A stretch of DNA of 42,200 bases from Clostridium sp. CAG:138 (GCA_000435055.1 FR879706.1:34526-76725), one strand, 5' to 3'; counted from the first letter of the stretch, positions 7,851 to 16,170 are shown. Numbers and translations: made by a program. Notes: generated by a model from the letters alone, not told the origin.

Positions 7851-7921
7851 TTGAGCCGCTCCGAAACGGTTCAAAGTGATGCGAAGGCATTCACCGGAAG
7901 GGCGAGACTGGTAAGAGGAGG
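7851..7921 (+). promoter_or_regulatory. Structured leader of the L21 operon
   Basis: About 80 untranslated bases fold into GAGCCG/CGGTTC and GTGATGC-gaag-GCATTCAC hairpins just before the AGGAGG of rplU. Position fits the ribosomal-protein autoregulatory L21 leader known in Firmicutes; the family match itself is inferred from position and was not checked. Confidence 0.5.
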
Positions 7922-7931
7922 AACTATTATA

Positions 7932-8237
7932 ATGTACGCAATCATCGTAACCGGCGGTAAGCAGTACAAGGTTGAGGTTGGCAGCGAGATCATGGTCGAA
8001 AAGCTCGATGAGCAGATCGGTGCAAACGTCAATTTCGACGTACTGATGATGGCTGACGGCGAAAACGTTCAGATCGGCACCCCCGTTGTTAAGGGCGTTT
8101 CTGCAAAGGCAGAGGTTCTCGAACACGGCAAGGGCAAAAAGGTCGTTGTTTTCAAGTATAAGCCCAAAAAGGATTATCGCAAGAAACAGGGTCATCGTCA
8201 GCCCTACACCAAGGTCAAGATCCTTTCCATCGGCTGA
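7932..8237 (+). CDS. rplU: Large ribosomal subunit protein bL21
   Basis: A 101-residue protein with the bL21 signature MYAIIVTGGKQYKVEVG at the N-terminus and a basic C-terminal KYKPKKDYRKKQGHRQPYT stretch that binds 23S rRNA. The ATG at 7932 has AGGAGG ten bases upstream; in-frame codons further upstream belong to the leader. It is first in the rplU-prp-rpmA operon, with 11 bases to prp. Confidence 0.98.
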   Translation: MYAIIVTGGKQYKVEVGSEIMVEKLDEQIGANVNFDVLMMADGENVQIGTPVVKGVSAKAEVLEHGKGKKVVVFKYKPKKDYRKKQGHRQPYTKVKILSIG

Positions 8238-8248
8238 GAGGTAATTGC

Positions 8249-8578
8249 ATGACCGAGATAACCGTTTTTTTGAAGGGCGGCAAACCGATAGGCTTTGATG
8301 CACACGGACATACGGGTTATGCCGAATGCGGAGAAGATATTGTTTGTGCAGCGGTTTCGGCAATCACGCAGACCGCCGCAATGGGCGTTTCGGAACTTGT
8401 CCGTTGCCCGGCCGCACTGGAGATTAAATACGGAGGGCTCTATCTGATGCTTGAAAAAACCGTTAAAGGTTCAAAATTGCAGCAGGCAGAGCTTATACTT
8501 GGAACGATGCTCTTGGGGCTTCGTTCCGTTGAACAAGATTATAGTGATTATCTTAAACTGACAGAGAGGGAGGTTTAA
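8249..8578 (+). CDS. prp: Ribosomal-processing cysteine protease Prp
   Basis: A 109-residue cysteine protease (YsxB/DUF464 family) that removes the N-terminal extension of bL27. The catalytic pair is visible as His21 in HGHTGYA and Cys33 in GEDIVCAAVSA, matching the His/Cys dyad of the Staphylococcus enzyme. It lies between rplU and rpmA, the classic Firmicutes arrangement, with only two bases before rpmA. The substrate encoded next door has a matching extension. Confidence 0.96.
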   Translation: MTEITVFLKGGKPIGFDAHGHTGYAECGEDIVCAAVSAITQTAAMGVSELVRCPAALEIKYGGLYLMLEKTVKGSKLQQAELILGTMLLGLRSVEQDYSDYLKLTEREV

Positions 8579-8580
8579 CT

Positions 8581-8871
8581 ATGTTCAGGATCAATTTGCA
8601 GCTTTTCGCACATAAGAAGGGCGTCGGCAGCTCCCGTAACGGTCGTGAAAGTGAATCCAAGCGTTTGGGACCCAAGCGTGCGGACGGTCAGTTCGTTCTT
8701 GCGGGCAACATCCTCGTAAGGCAGCGCGGCACACATTTCCATCCCGGCAATAACGTCGGCATCGGTAAGGACGATACGCTGTTTGCAAAGGTTGACGGCA
8801 TTCTTCGCTTTGAAACCAAGCACGGCGGCCGCAAGTGCGTCAGCGTTTATCCCGAGGAAATCGCAGGCTGA
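8581..8871 (+). CDS. rpmA: Large ribosomal subunit protein bL27 (precursor)
   Basis: A 96-residue protein. It starts MFRINLQLF-AHKKG, so it carries the nine-residue Firmicutes extension that Prp cleaves after Phe9 to expose AHKKG, the end that reaches toward the peptidyl-transferase centre. The body shows GSSRNGRESESKRLG and RQRGTHFHPG, typical of bL27. GAGGGAGG precedes the ATG. The usual third neighbour obgE does not follow; a terminator and a convergent small gene come next. Confidence 0.98.
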   Translation: MFRINLQLFAHKKGVGSSRNGRESESKRLGPKRADGQFVLAGNILVRQRGTHFHPGNNVGIGKDDTLFAKVDGILRFETKHGGRKCVSVYPEEIAG

Positions 8872-8941
8872 GCTTTTCACCGAGCGAATTCTTGACAGCT
8901 CCGCAGATTCGGGCGGAGTGTAAACAAAATAACATAAAACA

Positions 8942-8971
8942 AAAAGCCGCGGTTTAACGACTGCGGCTTTT
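8942..8971. terminator. Bidirectional terminator between rpmA and the small membrane protein gene
   Basis: AAAAGCCGC (8942-8950) and GCGGCTTTT (8963-8971) form a perfect 9-bp stem. On the minus strand it is followed by TGTTTT, so it is strongest for the minus-strand gene. Confidence 0.85.
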
Positions 8972-9041
8972 GTGCATGAATATGCATGAAGAAATGCACC
9001 GCTTCAAAAGTGCTGATTTGTAACAGCTTGTGCGGGCGGGA

Positions 9042-9185
9042 TCAATGCTTGCTCATCATGCTGCGCCAGATATGCTTCGTGTCGCGCTTTGCACGCTTGG
9101 GAATGTCGGGATAAACCGCTGAAACGGCAGCAACCGCCGCTGCCATGCCGAGCGCCATTCCGGAGACAAAACCGATAGCTTTCAT
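9042..9185 (-). CDS. 47-residue single-pass membrane protein
   Basis: This is a small gene read leftwards from the ATG at 9185-9183. An excellent AGGAGG ribosome-binding site lies seven bases upstream. The product starts MKAIGFVSGMALGMAAAVAA, a small-residue-rich Gly/Ala transmembrane helix, and ends in a basic tail (PKRAKRDTKHIWRSMMSKH). This resembles the short YtxH-like membrane proteins of clostridia, but I do not recognise a named family. A strong terminator follows at 8942-8971, and a candidate sigma-G/F promoter precedes it at 9241-9270, so it may be a forespore protein. Function unknown. Confidence 0.8.
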   Translation of the reverse strand: MKAIGFVSGMALGMAAAVAAVSAVYPDIPKRAKRDTKHIWRSMMSKH

Positions 9186-9240
9186 TTTGCGTACCTCCTG
9201 CTTTTTTTGAACAGCCGAAAAGCCGAAGCTGTTGCCTTAT

Positions 9241-9270
9241 TAGTTTGTTCACGGGATGCGAAGCTCATGC
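9241..9270 (-). promoter_or_regulatory. Candidate sigma-G/sigma-F promoter
   Basis: On the minus strand GCATG (9270-9266), an 18-base spacer and CAAACTA (9247-9241). The sigma-G pattern is about GHATR, 17-18 bases, CATNHTA; this has one mismatch in the -10. It leaves a leader of about 50 bases before the 47-residue protein. I saw no better sigma-A promoter there. Confidence 0.4.
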
Positions 9271-9316
9271 GCAGAAGAGGCTGCGGCAAATTTTTCAATT
9301 TATTCACTGCGAAAGG

Positions 9317-9345
9317 TTGCTATTTTTTTTTAATTGAATTATACT
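9317..9345 (+). promoter_or_regulatory. Promoter of the nitroreductase gene
   Basis: TTGCTA (9317-9322), a T-rich 17-base spacer and TATACT (9340-9345). Confidence 0.75.
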
Positions 9346-9414
9346 TGAAGCGCGGCAGTGCGCCGTGAACGGTAAAACGATACTGAAATGATTACATTAA
9401 ATCGGAGGCAGAAA

Positions 9415-9993
9415 ATGAACGATAATTCAAAGGCACATGTAAACGATGTTATCAAAACGATGCTTGAACGCAGCAGCATTCGCGCCTACACGGACGAAAA
9501 ACTCACCCAAGAGCAGATTTCTCTGCTTCGGAATGCCGCGCTCAGTGCACCGACGGCAATGAACGCACAGGATCAGCGGTTTGTGTTCGTTACGAATGCG
9601 GAAATCATTGCAGAGCTTGAAGCGGGCGTTGTGGAGGCGGCGTGCGCCGGCGGCGATGTTGCTTTTGCCGAAAGAATCAAACAGCGCGGCGGCAAAATTA
9701 TGTACGATGCACCTCTTTTTGTAGGTATTTTTGCTCATCCGGCAAAATTTTCTGGGGTTGATGCTGGCATAGCGGTGCAGAATATTGCGCTTGCCGCAAA
9801 AAGCATCGGCTTGGATTCCGTCATACTCGGGCTGCCGAGGCTCGCTTTTGAAGGCCCGAATGCTGCAAAATATAAAAAACTGCTCGGTATAGAAACGGAA
9901 CGCGAATTCATGATCGGAATTTCCGTCGGTCATGCTGCAATGAGCAAAACCCCGCATGAGTGGGATTGCAGTCATATTATTGATATCAGGTAA
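9415..9993 (+). CDS. Nitroreductase-family oxidoreductase
   Basis: A 192-residue, probably dimeric FMN flavoprotein that should reduce substrates with NAD(P)H. The start is the ATG at 9415 with CGGAGG eight bases upstream; an upstream ATG at 9388 lacks a site. Family motifs are RSSIRAYTDEKL near residue 25 (the Arg-Ser-x-Arg FMN-phosphate contact), ALSAPTAMNAQDQRFVFV near 45, and the IAVQNIALAAKSIGLDSV helix near 125. The natural substrate cannot be predicted. It has its own promoter, and ispG follows after 173 bases. Confidence 0.9.
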   Translation: MNDNSKAHVNDVIKTMLERSSIRAYTDEKLTQEQISLLRNAALSAPTAMNAQDQRFVFVTNAEIIAELEAGVVEAACAGGDVAFAERIKQRGGKIMYDAPLFVGIFAHPAKFSGVDAGIAVQNIALAAKSIGLDSVILGLPRLAFEGPNAAKYKKLLGIETEREFMIGISVGHAAMSKTPHEWDCSHIIDIR

Positions 9994-10166
9994 ACACTTG
10001 CAGGCGGAACGGGAAAGTTTCAATATTTATCCTGTTTTGTCCTGCTTTATCCCTGCCGTGCGCACAATGCCGAAAACGGCAAACGGGGCAATAAAAAAGT
10101 TTGGAGGCAGCTTCGGACGGTTTACTCCGAAACGGAAGAAATAAACGGGCACGAAGCGGTTTGAAT

Positions 10167-11219
10167 ATGAGTAGAATACAGGTGAATGTCGGCGGAGTCC
10201 GCATTGGCGGCGGTGCACCGATTTCGATTCAGTCCATGACAAACACGGATACGCGCAATGCTGAAGCAACGGTGAAACAGATTCTGGAGCTTGAGAATGC
10301 GGGGTGCGAAATCGTCCGTTCTTCGGTTTATGATGATCGCTGCGTTGAAGTATTGCCGCAAATAATATCAAAAATACATATTCAGCTCGTTGCGGATATC
10401 CATTTTGATTACAGACTTGCCATAGGTGCAATCAAGGCGGGTGTTGCCAAAGTCCGCATCAATCCGGGAAACATCGGCTCGGAAGCGGGCGTGCGGAAGC
10501 TTGCGGAATGCGCCTCGGCATACGGAGTTCCGATACGTATCGGAGTGAACGGCGGTTCACTTGAAAAAGAACTTTTGCAAAAATACGGAGTATGCGCGGA
10601 AGCAATGGTTGAAAGCGCACAGCGTCACGCGGAACTGCTTGAAAACTGCGGCTTCAGCGATATTGTTGTTTCGCTTAAAGCGTCGGATCCGGTAACGACT
10701 GTACGCGCCTATCGCCTGGCATCGCAAAATATGCCGTATCCGCTCCATATCGGTGTTACGGAGGCGGGCATGGGCGAGACCGCATTGCTGAAATCCGCAA
10801 TCGGAATCGGCAGCCTGCTTATTGACGGCATCGGTGATACGGTGCGCGTTTCGATGACCGGAGGAGTTTTGCAGGAAGTTGAGGCAGCAAAGAAGATACT
10901 TCGCGCTGTCGGCCTGCGTAAGGACGGGGCGGATGTTGTGAGCTGCCCGACTTGCGGGCGCACCCGCGTTAACCTTGAAGAAATAGTCAAAAAGGTTCGC
11001 GCTGCGCTGCCCGAAGATACGGGCAATGCAATGAAAATCGCCGTTATGGGCTGCGCTGTCAACGGCCCGGGCGAAGCGCGTGAAGCTGATATAGGCATTG
11101 CGTTCGGTTCGGTGAACGCAGTTGTGTTTAAAAAGGGCGAAATAATCTATTCGGATAAGCTGCCGCAAGTGGTGGACAGGTTCATCGCAGATGCATCGGA
11201 AATGATGAAACGGAAATGA
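10167..11219 (+). CDS. ispG: 4-hydroxy-3-methylbut-2-en-1-yl diphosphate synthase
   Basis: A 350-residue [4Fe-4S] enzyme of the MEP isoprenoid pathway. The start ATG at 10167 gives the normal N-terminus (RIQVNVGGVRIGGGAPISIQ followed by SMTNT); its ribosome-binding site is weak. The TIM-barrel part has VRSSVYDDRC, LVADIHFDYRLAI and VRINPGNIGSE. The cluster ligands are CPTCGRTRVNLEEI and MGCAVNGPGEAREADIG. In many clostridia the order is dxr-rseP-ispG-polC; here dxr and rseP are replaced upstream by a nitroreductase while polC still follows. The gap to polC is 170 bases. Confidence 0.97.
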   Translation: MSRIQVNVGGVRIGGGAPISIQSMTNTDTRNAEATVKQILELENAGCEIVRSSVYDDRCVEVLPQIISKIHIQLVADIHFDYRLAIGAIKAGVAKVRINPGNIGSEAGVRKLAECASAYGVPIRIGVNGGSLEKELLQKYGVCAEAMVESAQRHAELLENCGFSDIVVSLKASDPVTTVRAYRLASQNMPYPLHIGVTEAGMGETALLKSAIGIGSLLIDGIGDTVRVSMTGGVLQEVEAAKKILRAVGLRKDGADVVSCPTCGRTRVNLEEIVKKVRAALPEDTGNAMKIAVMGCAVNGPGEAREADIGIAFGSVNAVVFKKGEIIYSDKLPQVVDRFIADASEMMKRK

Positions 11220-11389
11220 AATGACATGACGTGATTCTTGATTCATGCCTTGAATCTTTGAGCTGATTAACAAACCGAATCAAAGCAAAATGACTCGATC
11301 GCGGCTTTCGCGGCTTTGCAATTGATAATGATTTTGCTTAATTAAGCCAACCCGAAAAGCGGAAGGAAGCTTTCACTGTTGAGAAAGCC

Positions 11390-14300
11390 ATGTTGAAAAT
11401 GAACAAAAGCAGTATGGAAGAATTGAATATGTACGAAAACATAAATGAGTACGGCGGAACACCCGGCTCGGCTGCGCCGGCTGATGTTCCGTTGGACGAT
11501 CTTCCGCCGGCTGACAATTTCTCCGAAATGACGGCTGATGTTCCGTGGAGGGATGATCCGCCGGACGGGGGGTATTATTCGTACTCGGAGTACGGGGAAT
11601 CCGGCATCGATGAGTGCAGGCAGCCCGATTCCGTGCGTGCAAAAAATCAAAAAGAAAATTCAGCAGAGAAGCAAAAGAACGGCGGACACTCAAAAAAGAA
11701 CCTTGCCGTTGAGTATCTTGCAAACGGGACGGTTTCAATAAAGTCTGCCGTGCGCAGCAAAAAAACGGGCGAAATCAGTGTTGATGTCGAGTGTGCGCGC
11801 CTGCTGCTGCCTGCCGAAACGGAGGAGCTGGAAAAAAACATACAGGCGGAGCTTCAATATCAAACGGTCAAATGCAGCTTTGACTATTCCGAGGTTGTTG
11901 CGCGGCTTGTCGGCGGAGACGGTGAACCCGAACTGCTGCTTCTGGATCTTTGGTGTGAAACTGCACCGCAGCTTGAACCGATATTGCGCCGTTCCCGCGT
12001 CGAAAGGCACGGAGGCGAATATGTATTCTTTGTTCCGGAACGGTACACGCGCGCAGTGTCTCAGGCGGCGGCAGGTGATTTCCGCGCATTTGTTGCGCAC
12101 AGTTACGGTTGGAATACGCCGCTGCGCATTGTTGCCGATGCAAATGCGGATGACGGAATCGATCTTGCCGAACCGGTCGTAAAGCGCGATTGGGGAAGTG
12201 CGGCAGCTTTGAAAAAAACCGTCAAAACGCAGCGCAAGAACATTAAAAAGCTTTCTCCCGGCGATATTGTTTACGGAAAAGAAATTCTCAAACCCGAAGT
12301 TCAGCGCATGGCGGATCTGGACGATAAATCCGGGCGCGTCACTGTAAAAGGAACAATACTGAGCATTGAAACATTTGTTTCACCAAAGCGCGGAACGGTT
12401 ATAATCACGGTTTTTATAACCGACCTCACAAACTCCGTTGCGGTAAAGCTATTTCCCGATGAAGCAGCAAAGGTGCGAACTTCACAGCTGCTTGAAAAAG
12501 CAAAGGAGGAGGGCGCGGCACTGATGGTGCGCGGCTGGTTCAGGTACGATAATTATGCTCGTGATTACTGTATTTTTGCGGACGATATAAACCGTTATCC
12601 CGTCGAACGCAGAACTGACGCATCGGCCGAAAAGCGTGTTGAGCTGCACCTTCACACAAGAATGTCCGCAATGGATGCAACGGCGGATCTGGACAAAGTT
12701 GTTGAGCTTGCCGCAAAATGGGGGCATACGGCAATTGCAATAACCGATCACGGCGTTGTGCACTCTTTCCCGGAGGCCAAAAAAGCCGCCAAAAAGAACA
12801 ATATAAAGGTTATATTCGGCTGCGAAGGCTATCTGCTTCCCGATTGCGAACTTGTTCCGCTTGAAAGGGAGTATTGTGCCGTGGCGGTGACATATTTCGG
12901 AAGCGGCATTCACGGGCGCGTGTTCGATATCGGCGCAGTGAAGTTCGATTCGTTCGGGCACGTTATTTCAACATTCAGAACTCCGGTGAACCCCGGCGTC
13001 CCTCAGCTTCCGCGCATTGCAAAGCTGACGGGTTACACGGATGATGATATTGACGGTGCACCTCTGCTTTCCGAAGCGGTGAATATGCTTTCGGATTTTG
13101 CGGGAGGAGCGGCGCTTGTTCTGCATTGCCCGGAACAGCTTGATCTGCTGCATGAACTGACTGCCGCGGCAGGGCACGGAAAGGAACTCGAGCTCAGCAA
13201 AAGCTGCGTTTCGGGCTCAATGCTGATGCAGTATCTCCGCCGTGACTTAAAGGCGGAGGAAAGACAGCTTCCGGAGCTGAATGCGGGTGCGGCAGCGGAA
13301 TGGACAGCAAAAAACACGGCCGATTTGCTGAGCAAATGCCGTGAGCTGAATGTTTCGACGGTTCCGCTGATTGACTGCACGATAAAAAATCTTCACAAGC
13401 AGAAAACGAACCACATAGTGCTGCTTGCGGCAACGCAGCCCGGACTTAAGAATCTGTATAAATTGGTTTCGTATTCAAACCTTGACCATTTTTATAAGAC
13501 ACCGCGTATTCCGCGCAGTCTTCTCAACCTGCACCGCGAGGGTATTATAATCGGCACGGCATGTGAGGCCGGTGAGCTTTTCCGTGCAATGGTGGACGGA
13601 AAAAGCGAGGAGGAATTGCTGAAGATAGCTTCATGGTACGATTACCTTGAAATTCAGCCGATCGGAAACAATGCCTTCCTTGTGCGCGAGGGGCTTGCAA
13701 AGGATGATGAAGAGCTTCGCGATTTCAACCGCCGTATTGTTGCACTCGGCGAAAAACTGAACAAACCCGTTGTTGCAACGGGAGACGTTCATTTTATCGA
13801 ACCGGAGGATTCGATTTTCCGCGCAATACTGATGTGCTCTCAGAATTTCAAAGACGCAGCGATTCAGCCGCCTCTTTATTTCAGAACAACGGAAGATATG
13901 CTTGCGGAGTTTCAATATCTCGGCAGTGATAAGGCGTTTGAAGTTGTTGTTAAGAATACAAATTTGATTGCCGATATGTGTTCTCAGCTCCGCCCGTTTT
14001 TGGACGAAAAACAAACTTACTCGCCGGAACTTCCGGGCGCGGCGGATGAACTTAAGGGCCTTGCCCTGAACACCGCACACGAGCTTTACGGGGATCCGCT
14101 GCCGGAAATCGTTCAAAAAAGACTCGATAAGGAATTGAACTCAATCATCGGCAACGGTTACTCATCACTCTATATGGTTGCGCAGAAACTCGTTTCAAAA
14201 TCCCTCAGCGACGGCTATCTTGTCGGTTCAAGGGGTTCGGTCGGTTCGTCCTTTGTTGCACACCTTGCGGGGATAACCGAGGTAAACGCGCTCCCCGCGC

Positions 14301-15889
14301 ATTATCGCTGCCCGAATTGCAAATACAGCGAATTTCCCGATGTAGGCGATGACTCACGCTGCGGGATTGACCTTCCGCCGAAAGATTGCCCGAACTGCGG
14401 AACTCCGCTGCGACGGGAAGGGTATGAAATTCCGTTTGAAACTTTCCTTGGTTTCAAGGGTGATAAAACTCCGGATATCGATCTTAACTTTTCGGGCGAA
14501 TATCAGCCCGTTGCGCACAAGTTTACGGAGGTCATGTTCGGTGAAGGTCATGCCTTCCGCGCGGGCACGATTTCGGGCGTTAAAGATAAAACCGCATACG
14601 GTTATGTGCTGCACTATTGCGAGGAATACGGGCTGAACCTTTCCGAAGCGGAAAAAAACCGTCTTGCAATGGGTTGCGTCGGCACGCGCCGAACAACGGG
14701 GCAGCATCCGGGCGGCATTGTAATCGTCCCGGAAGATTTGGAGATTTTTGACTTTTGTCCCGTGCAGCATCCGGCGGAAAAAATCGATGCGGAAAGCATA
14801 ACAACACACTTTGACTTCCATGCATTGGACGACAAACTTGTCAAACTTGACATTCTCGGACATGATGACCCGACAACGCTGCGAATGCTTCAGGATATAA
14901 CGGGCGTAGATCCGAAGAGTATTCCGCTGCACGATGAAAAAACAATGTCAATCTTTAAATCGGATGAGGCACTCGGAATATCCCTTAAGGAGCTGAAATG
15001 CGATGTCGGCAGCCTCGGCATTCCCGAATTCGGAACGAACTTTGTTCGCGGAATGCTGATGGATACGCGTCCGACAACAATGGAAGAGCTTGTTCGTATC
15101 GCCGGACTTTCCCACGGCACGGATGTGTGGCTTAATAATGCGCAGGATCTTGTGCGGGACGGCACCGCAACGCTGATGGAGGTTATATGCACACGCGACG
15201 ATATTATGAACTATCTCATTGCACACGGCGGAGAACCCTCGCTGTCGTTTAAAACGATGGAGAGCGTCCGAAAAGGCAAGGGACTTAAGCCCGAGATGGA
15301 GGATGCAATGCACGAGAACAATATTCCGCAGTGGTATATCGACAGCTGCAAAAAAATCAAGTATATGTTCCCGCGCGCTCATGCAGCGGCGTATGTTATG
15401 ATGTCTTTCCGCGTAGCATATTATAAGGTGCATTACCCGCTTGCGTTCTATGCGGTTTATTTCACGGTTCGTGCGGATAAATTTGATATTGAACAGTGCC
15501 TCGGCGGCGCGGAACGCGTACTCGGCAATCTTGAAGAGCTTAAGGCAAAGGATAAACTTGAAACAAAGGACGAGGAACAGATAGTTATCCTTGAAATGGT
15601 CTATGAAATGAATCTGCGCGGAATCGAACTGCTCCCGATAGATATTTACAAATCGAAAGCAACGCGTTTCACTGTTGAGGACGGCAAGCTTCGCCCGCCG
15701 TTCAATGCCATTGCCGGCTTGGGCGATAACGCCGCTCTGCTGATTGAAAAAGGTGCGGAGGGAGGACAATTCATTTCCCGCGAGGAGTTTGTGAAGCGTA
15801 CACATGCAAATTCTGCCGTGATGGAAAAGTTGGATGCCCTCGGCTGCCTTGACGACTTGCCGGACAGCGATCAGGTCTCAATGTTCTGA
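11390..15889 (+). CDS. polC: DNA polymerase III PolC-type, with a degenerate exonuclease domain
   Basis: Replicative polymerase of Bacillota, 1499 residues from the first ATG. In-frame ATGs at 11399, 11414 and 11429 are possible starts; the last has GGAAG eight bases upstream. Domains in order: a Pro/Asp-rich disordered tail (about 1-90), an N-terminal domain, an OB domain (about 305-410), PHP (VELHLHTRMSAMDA, ITDHGVV), the inserted exonuclease domain (about 494-655), the rest of PHP (VVATGDVHF), a zinc finger (CPNC ... CPNC), and the polymerase with PDIDLNFSGEYQ. It ends in QVSMF, a sliding-clamp-binding peptide. In the exonuclease the usual D-x-E of FDVETTG reads A499-V-T501, HNAxFD reads HCPEQL, and H-x4-D reads A634-x4-T639, so proofreading at this site is probably lost. 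Confidence 0.96.
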   Translation: MLKMNKSSMEELNMYENINEYGGTPGSAAPADVPLDDLPPADNFSEMTADVPWRDDPPDGGYYSYSEYGESGIDECRQPDSVRAKNQKENSAEKQKNGGHSKKNLAVEYLANGTVSIKSAVRSKKTGEISVDVECARLLLPAETEELEKNIQAELQYQTVKCSFDYSEVVARLVGGDGEPELLLLDLWCETAPQLEPILRRSRVERHGGEYVFFVPERYTRAVSQAAAGDFRAFVAHSYGWNTPLRIVADANADDGIDLAEPVVKRDWGSAAALKKTVKTQRKNIKKLSPGDIVYGKEILKPEVQRMADLDDKSGRVTVKGTILSIETFVSPKRGTVIITVFITDLTNSVAVKLFPDEAAKVRTSQLLEKAKEEGAALMVRGWFRYDNYARDYCIFADDINRYPVERRTDASAEKRVELHLHTRMSAMDATADLDKVVELAAKWGHTAIAITDHGVVHSFPEAKKAAKKNNIKVIFGCEGYLLPDCELVPLEREYCAVAVTYFGSGIHGRVFDIGAVKFDSFGHVISTFRTPVNPGVPQLPRIAKLTGYTDDDIDGAPLLSEAVNMLSDFAGGAALVLHCPEQLDLLHELTAAAGHGKELELSKSCVSGSMLMQYLRRDLKAEERQLPELNAGAAAEWTAKNTADLLSKCRELNVSTVPLIDCTIKNLHKQKTNHIVLLAATQPGLKNLYKLVSYSNLDHFYKTPRIPRSLLNLHREGIIIGTACEAGELFRAMVDGKSEEELLKIASWYDYLEIQPIGNNAFLVREGLAKDDEELRDFNRRIVALGEKLNKPVVATGDVHFIEPEDSIFRAILMCSQNFKDAAIQPPLYFRTTEDMLAEFQYLGSDKAFEVVVKNTNLIADMCSQLRPFLDEKQTYSPELPGAADELKGLALNTAHELYGDPLPEIVQKRLDKELNSIIGNGYSSLYMVAQKLVSKSLSDGYLVGSRGSVGSSFVAHLAGITEVNALPAHYRCPNCKYSEFPDVGDDSRCGIDLPPKDCPNCGTPLRREGYEIPFETFLGFKGDKTPDIDLNFSGEYQPVAHKFTEVMFGEGHAFRAGTISGVKDKTAYGYVLHYCEEYGLNLSEAEKNRLAMGCVGTRRTTGQHPGGIVIVPEDLEIFDFCPVQHPAEKIDAESITTHFDFHALDDKLVKLDILGHDDPTTLRMLQDITGVDPKSIPLHDEKTMSIFKSDEALGISLKELKCDVGSLGIPEFGTNFVRGMLMDTRPTTMEELVRIAGLSHGTDVWLNNAQDLVRDGTATLMEVICTRDDIMNYLIAHGGEPSLSFKTMESVRKGKGLKPEMEDAMHENNIPQWYIDSCKKIKYMFPRAHAAAYVMMSFRVAYYKVHYPLAFYAVYFTVRADKFDIEQCLGGAERVLGNLEELKAKDKLETKDEEQIVILEMVYEMNLRGIELLPIDIYKSKATRFTVEDGKLRPPFNAIAGLGDNAALLIEKGAEGGQFISREEFVKRTHANSAVMEKLDALGCLDDLPDSDQVSMF

Positions 15890-15976
15890 CGGGGCGCCGC
15901 ACGGACGGCAGGAACATCCGAACCGCGCGATATTCGGAAAATTCCGCAATATATGCAATGTTTTTTCGGAAAGCTA

Positions 15977-16005
15977 TTGCTTTTTGAGGCAAAGTATGGT
16001 ATGCT
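15977..16005 (+). promoter_or_regulatory. Promoter of the rimP-nusA-infB operon
   Basis: TTGCTT (15977-15982), a 17-base spacer and TATGCT (16000-16005) with TGG before the -10. It lies about 90 bases after the polC stop and gives the translation operon a start of its own. Confidence 0.65.
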
Positions 16006-16026
16006 TACCTCAGTAATGAGTTTTTT

Positions 16027-16063
16027 GATGCATTTAAGCCTTGAAATCGTGTTAAAATGCATC
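16027..16063 (+). other. Leader hairpin 1 upstream of rimP
   Basis: GATGCATTT (16027-16035) and AAATGCATC (16055-16063) form a perfect 9-bp stem with a 19-base loop, within the first 60 bases or so of the predicted transcript. There is no T-tract. Confidence 0.6.
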
Positions 16064-16098
16064 ATTTCGGATGAGCGGCATGAGGTATTCGTGCATTT

Positions 16099-16128
16099 AA
16101 GAGTGGGCAAAACCCGCTCTTTAATTTT
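16099..16128 (+). promoter_or_regulatory. Leader hairpin 2 (terminator-like) upstream of rimP
   Basis: AAGAGTGGG and CCCGCTCTT form a 9-bp stem (one G-U) with a 5-base loop, followed by TAATTTT. A GAGTGGG...CCCACTC hairpin in front of rimP (ylxS) recurs in Firmicutes as I remember it, and may act as an attenuator of the nusA operon. Confidence 0.6.
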
Positions 16129-16170
16129 GAAAAAACCTTGCGCATGCATTGCGTTTCGGAGGAATTGCGG

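Noticed and set aside
11240..11256. Terminator between ispG and polC
   Set aside because: Only a 6-bp GATTCA/TGAATC stem and a three-base T run; too weak to call.
14948..15805. A 285-codon open frame antisense to polC
   Set aside because: It mirrors the codon pattern of polC, and no start signals or motifs are seen.
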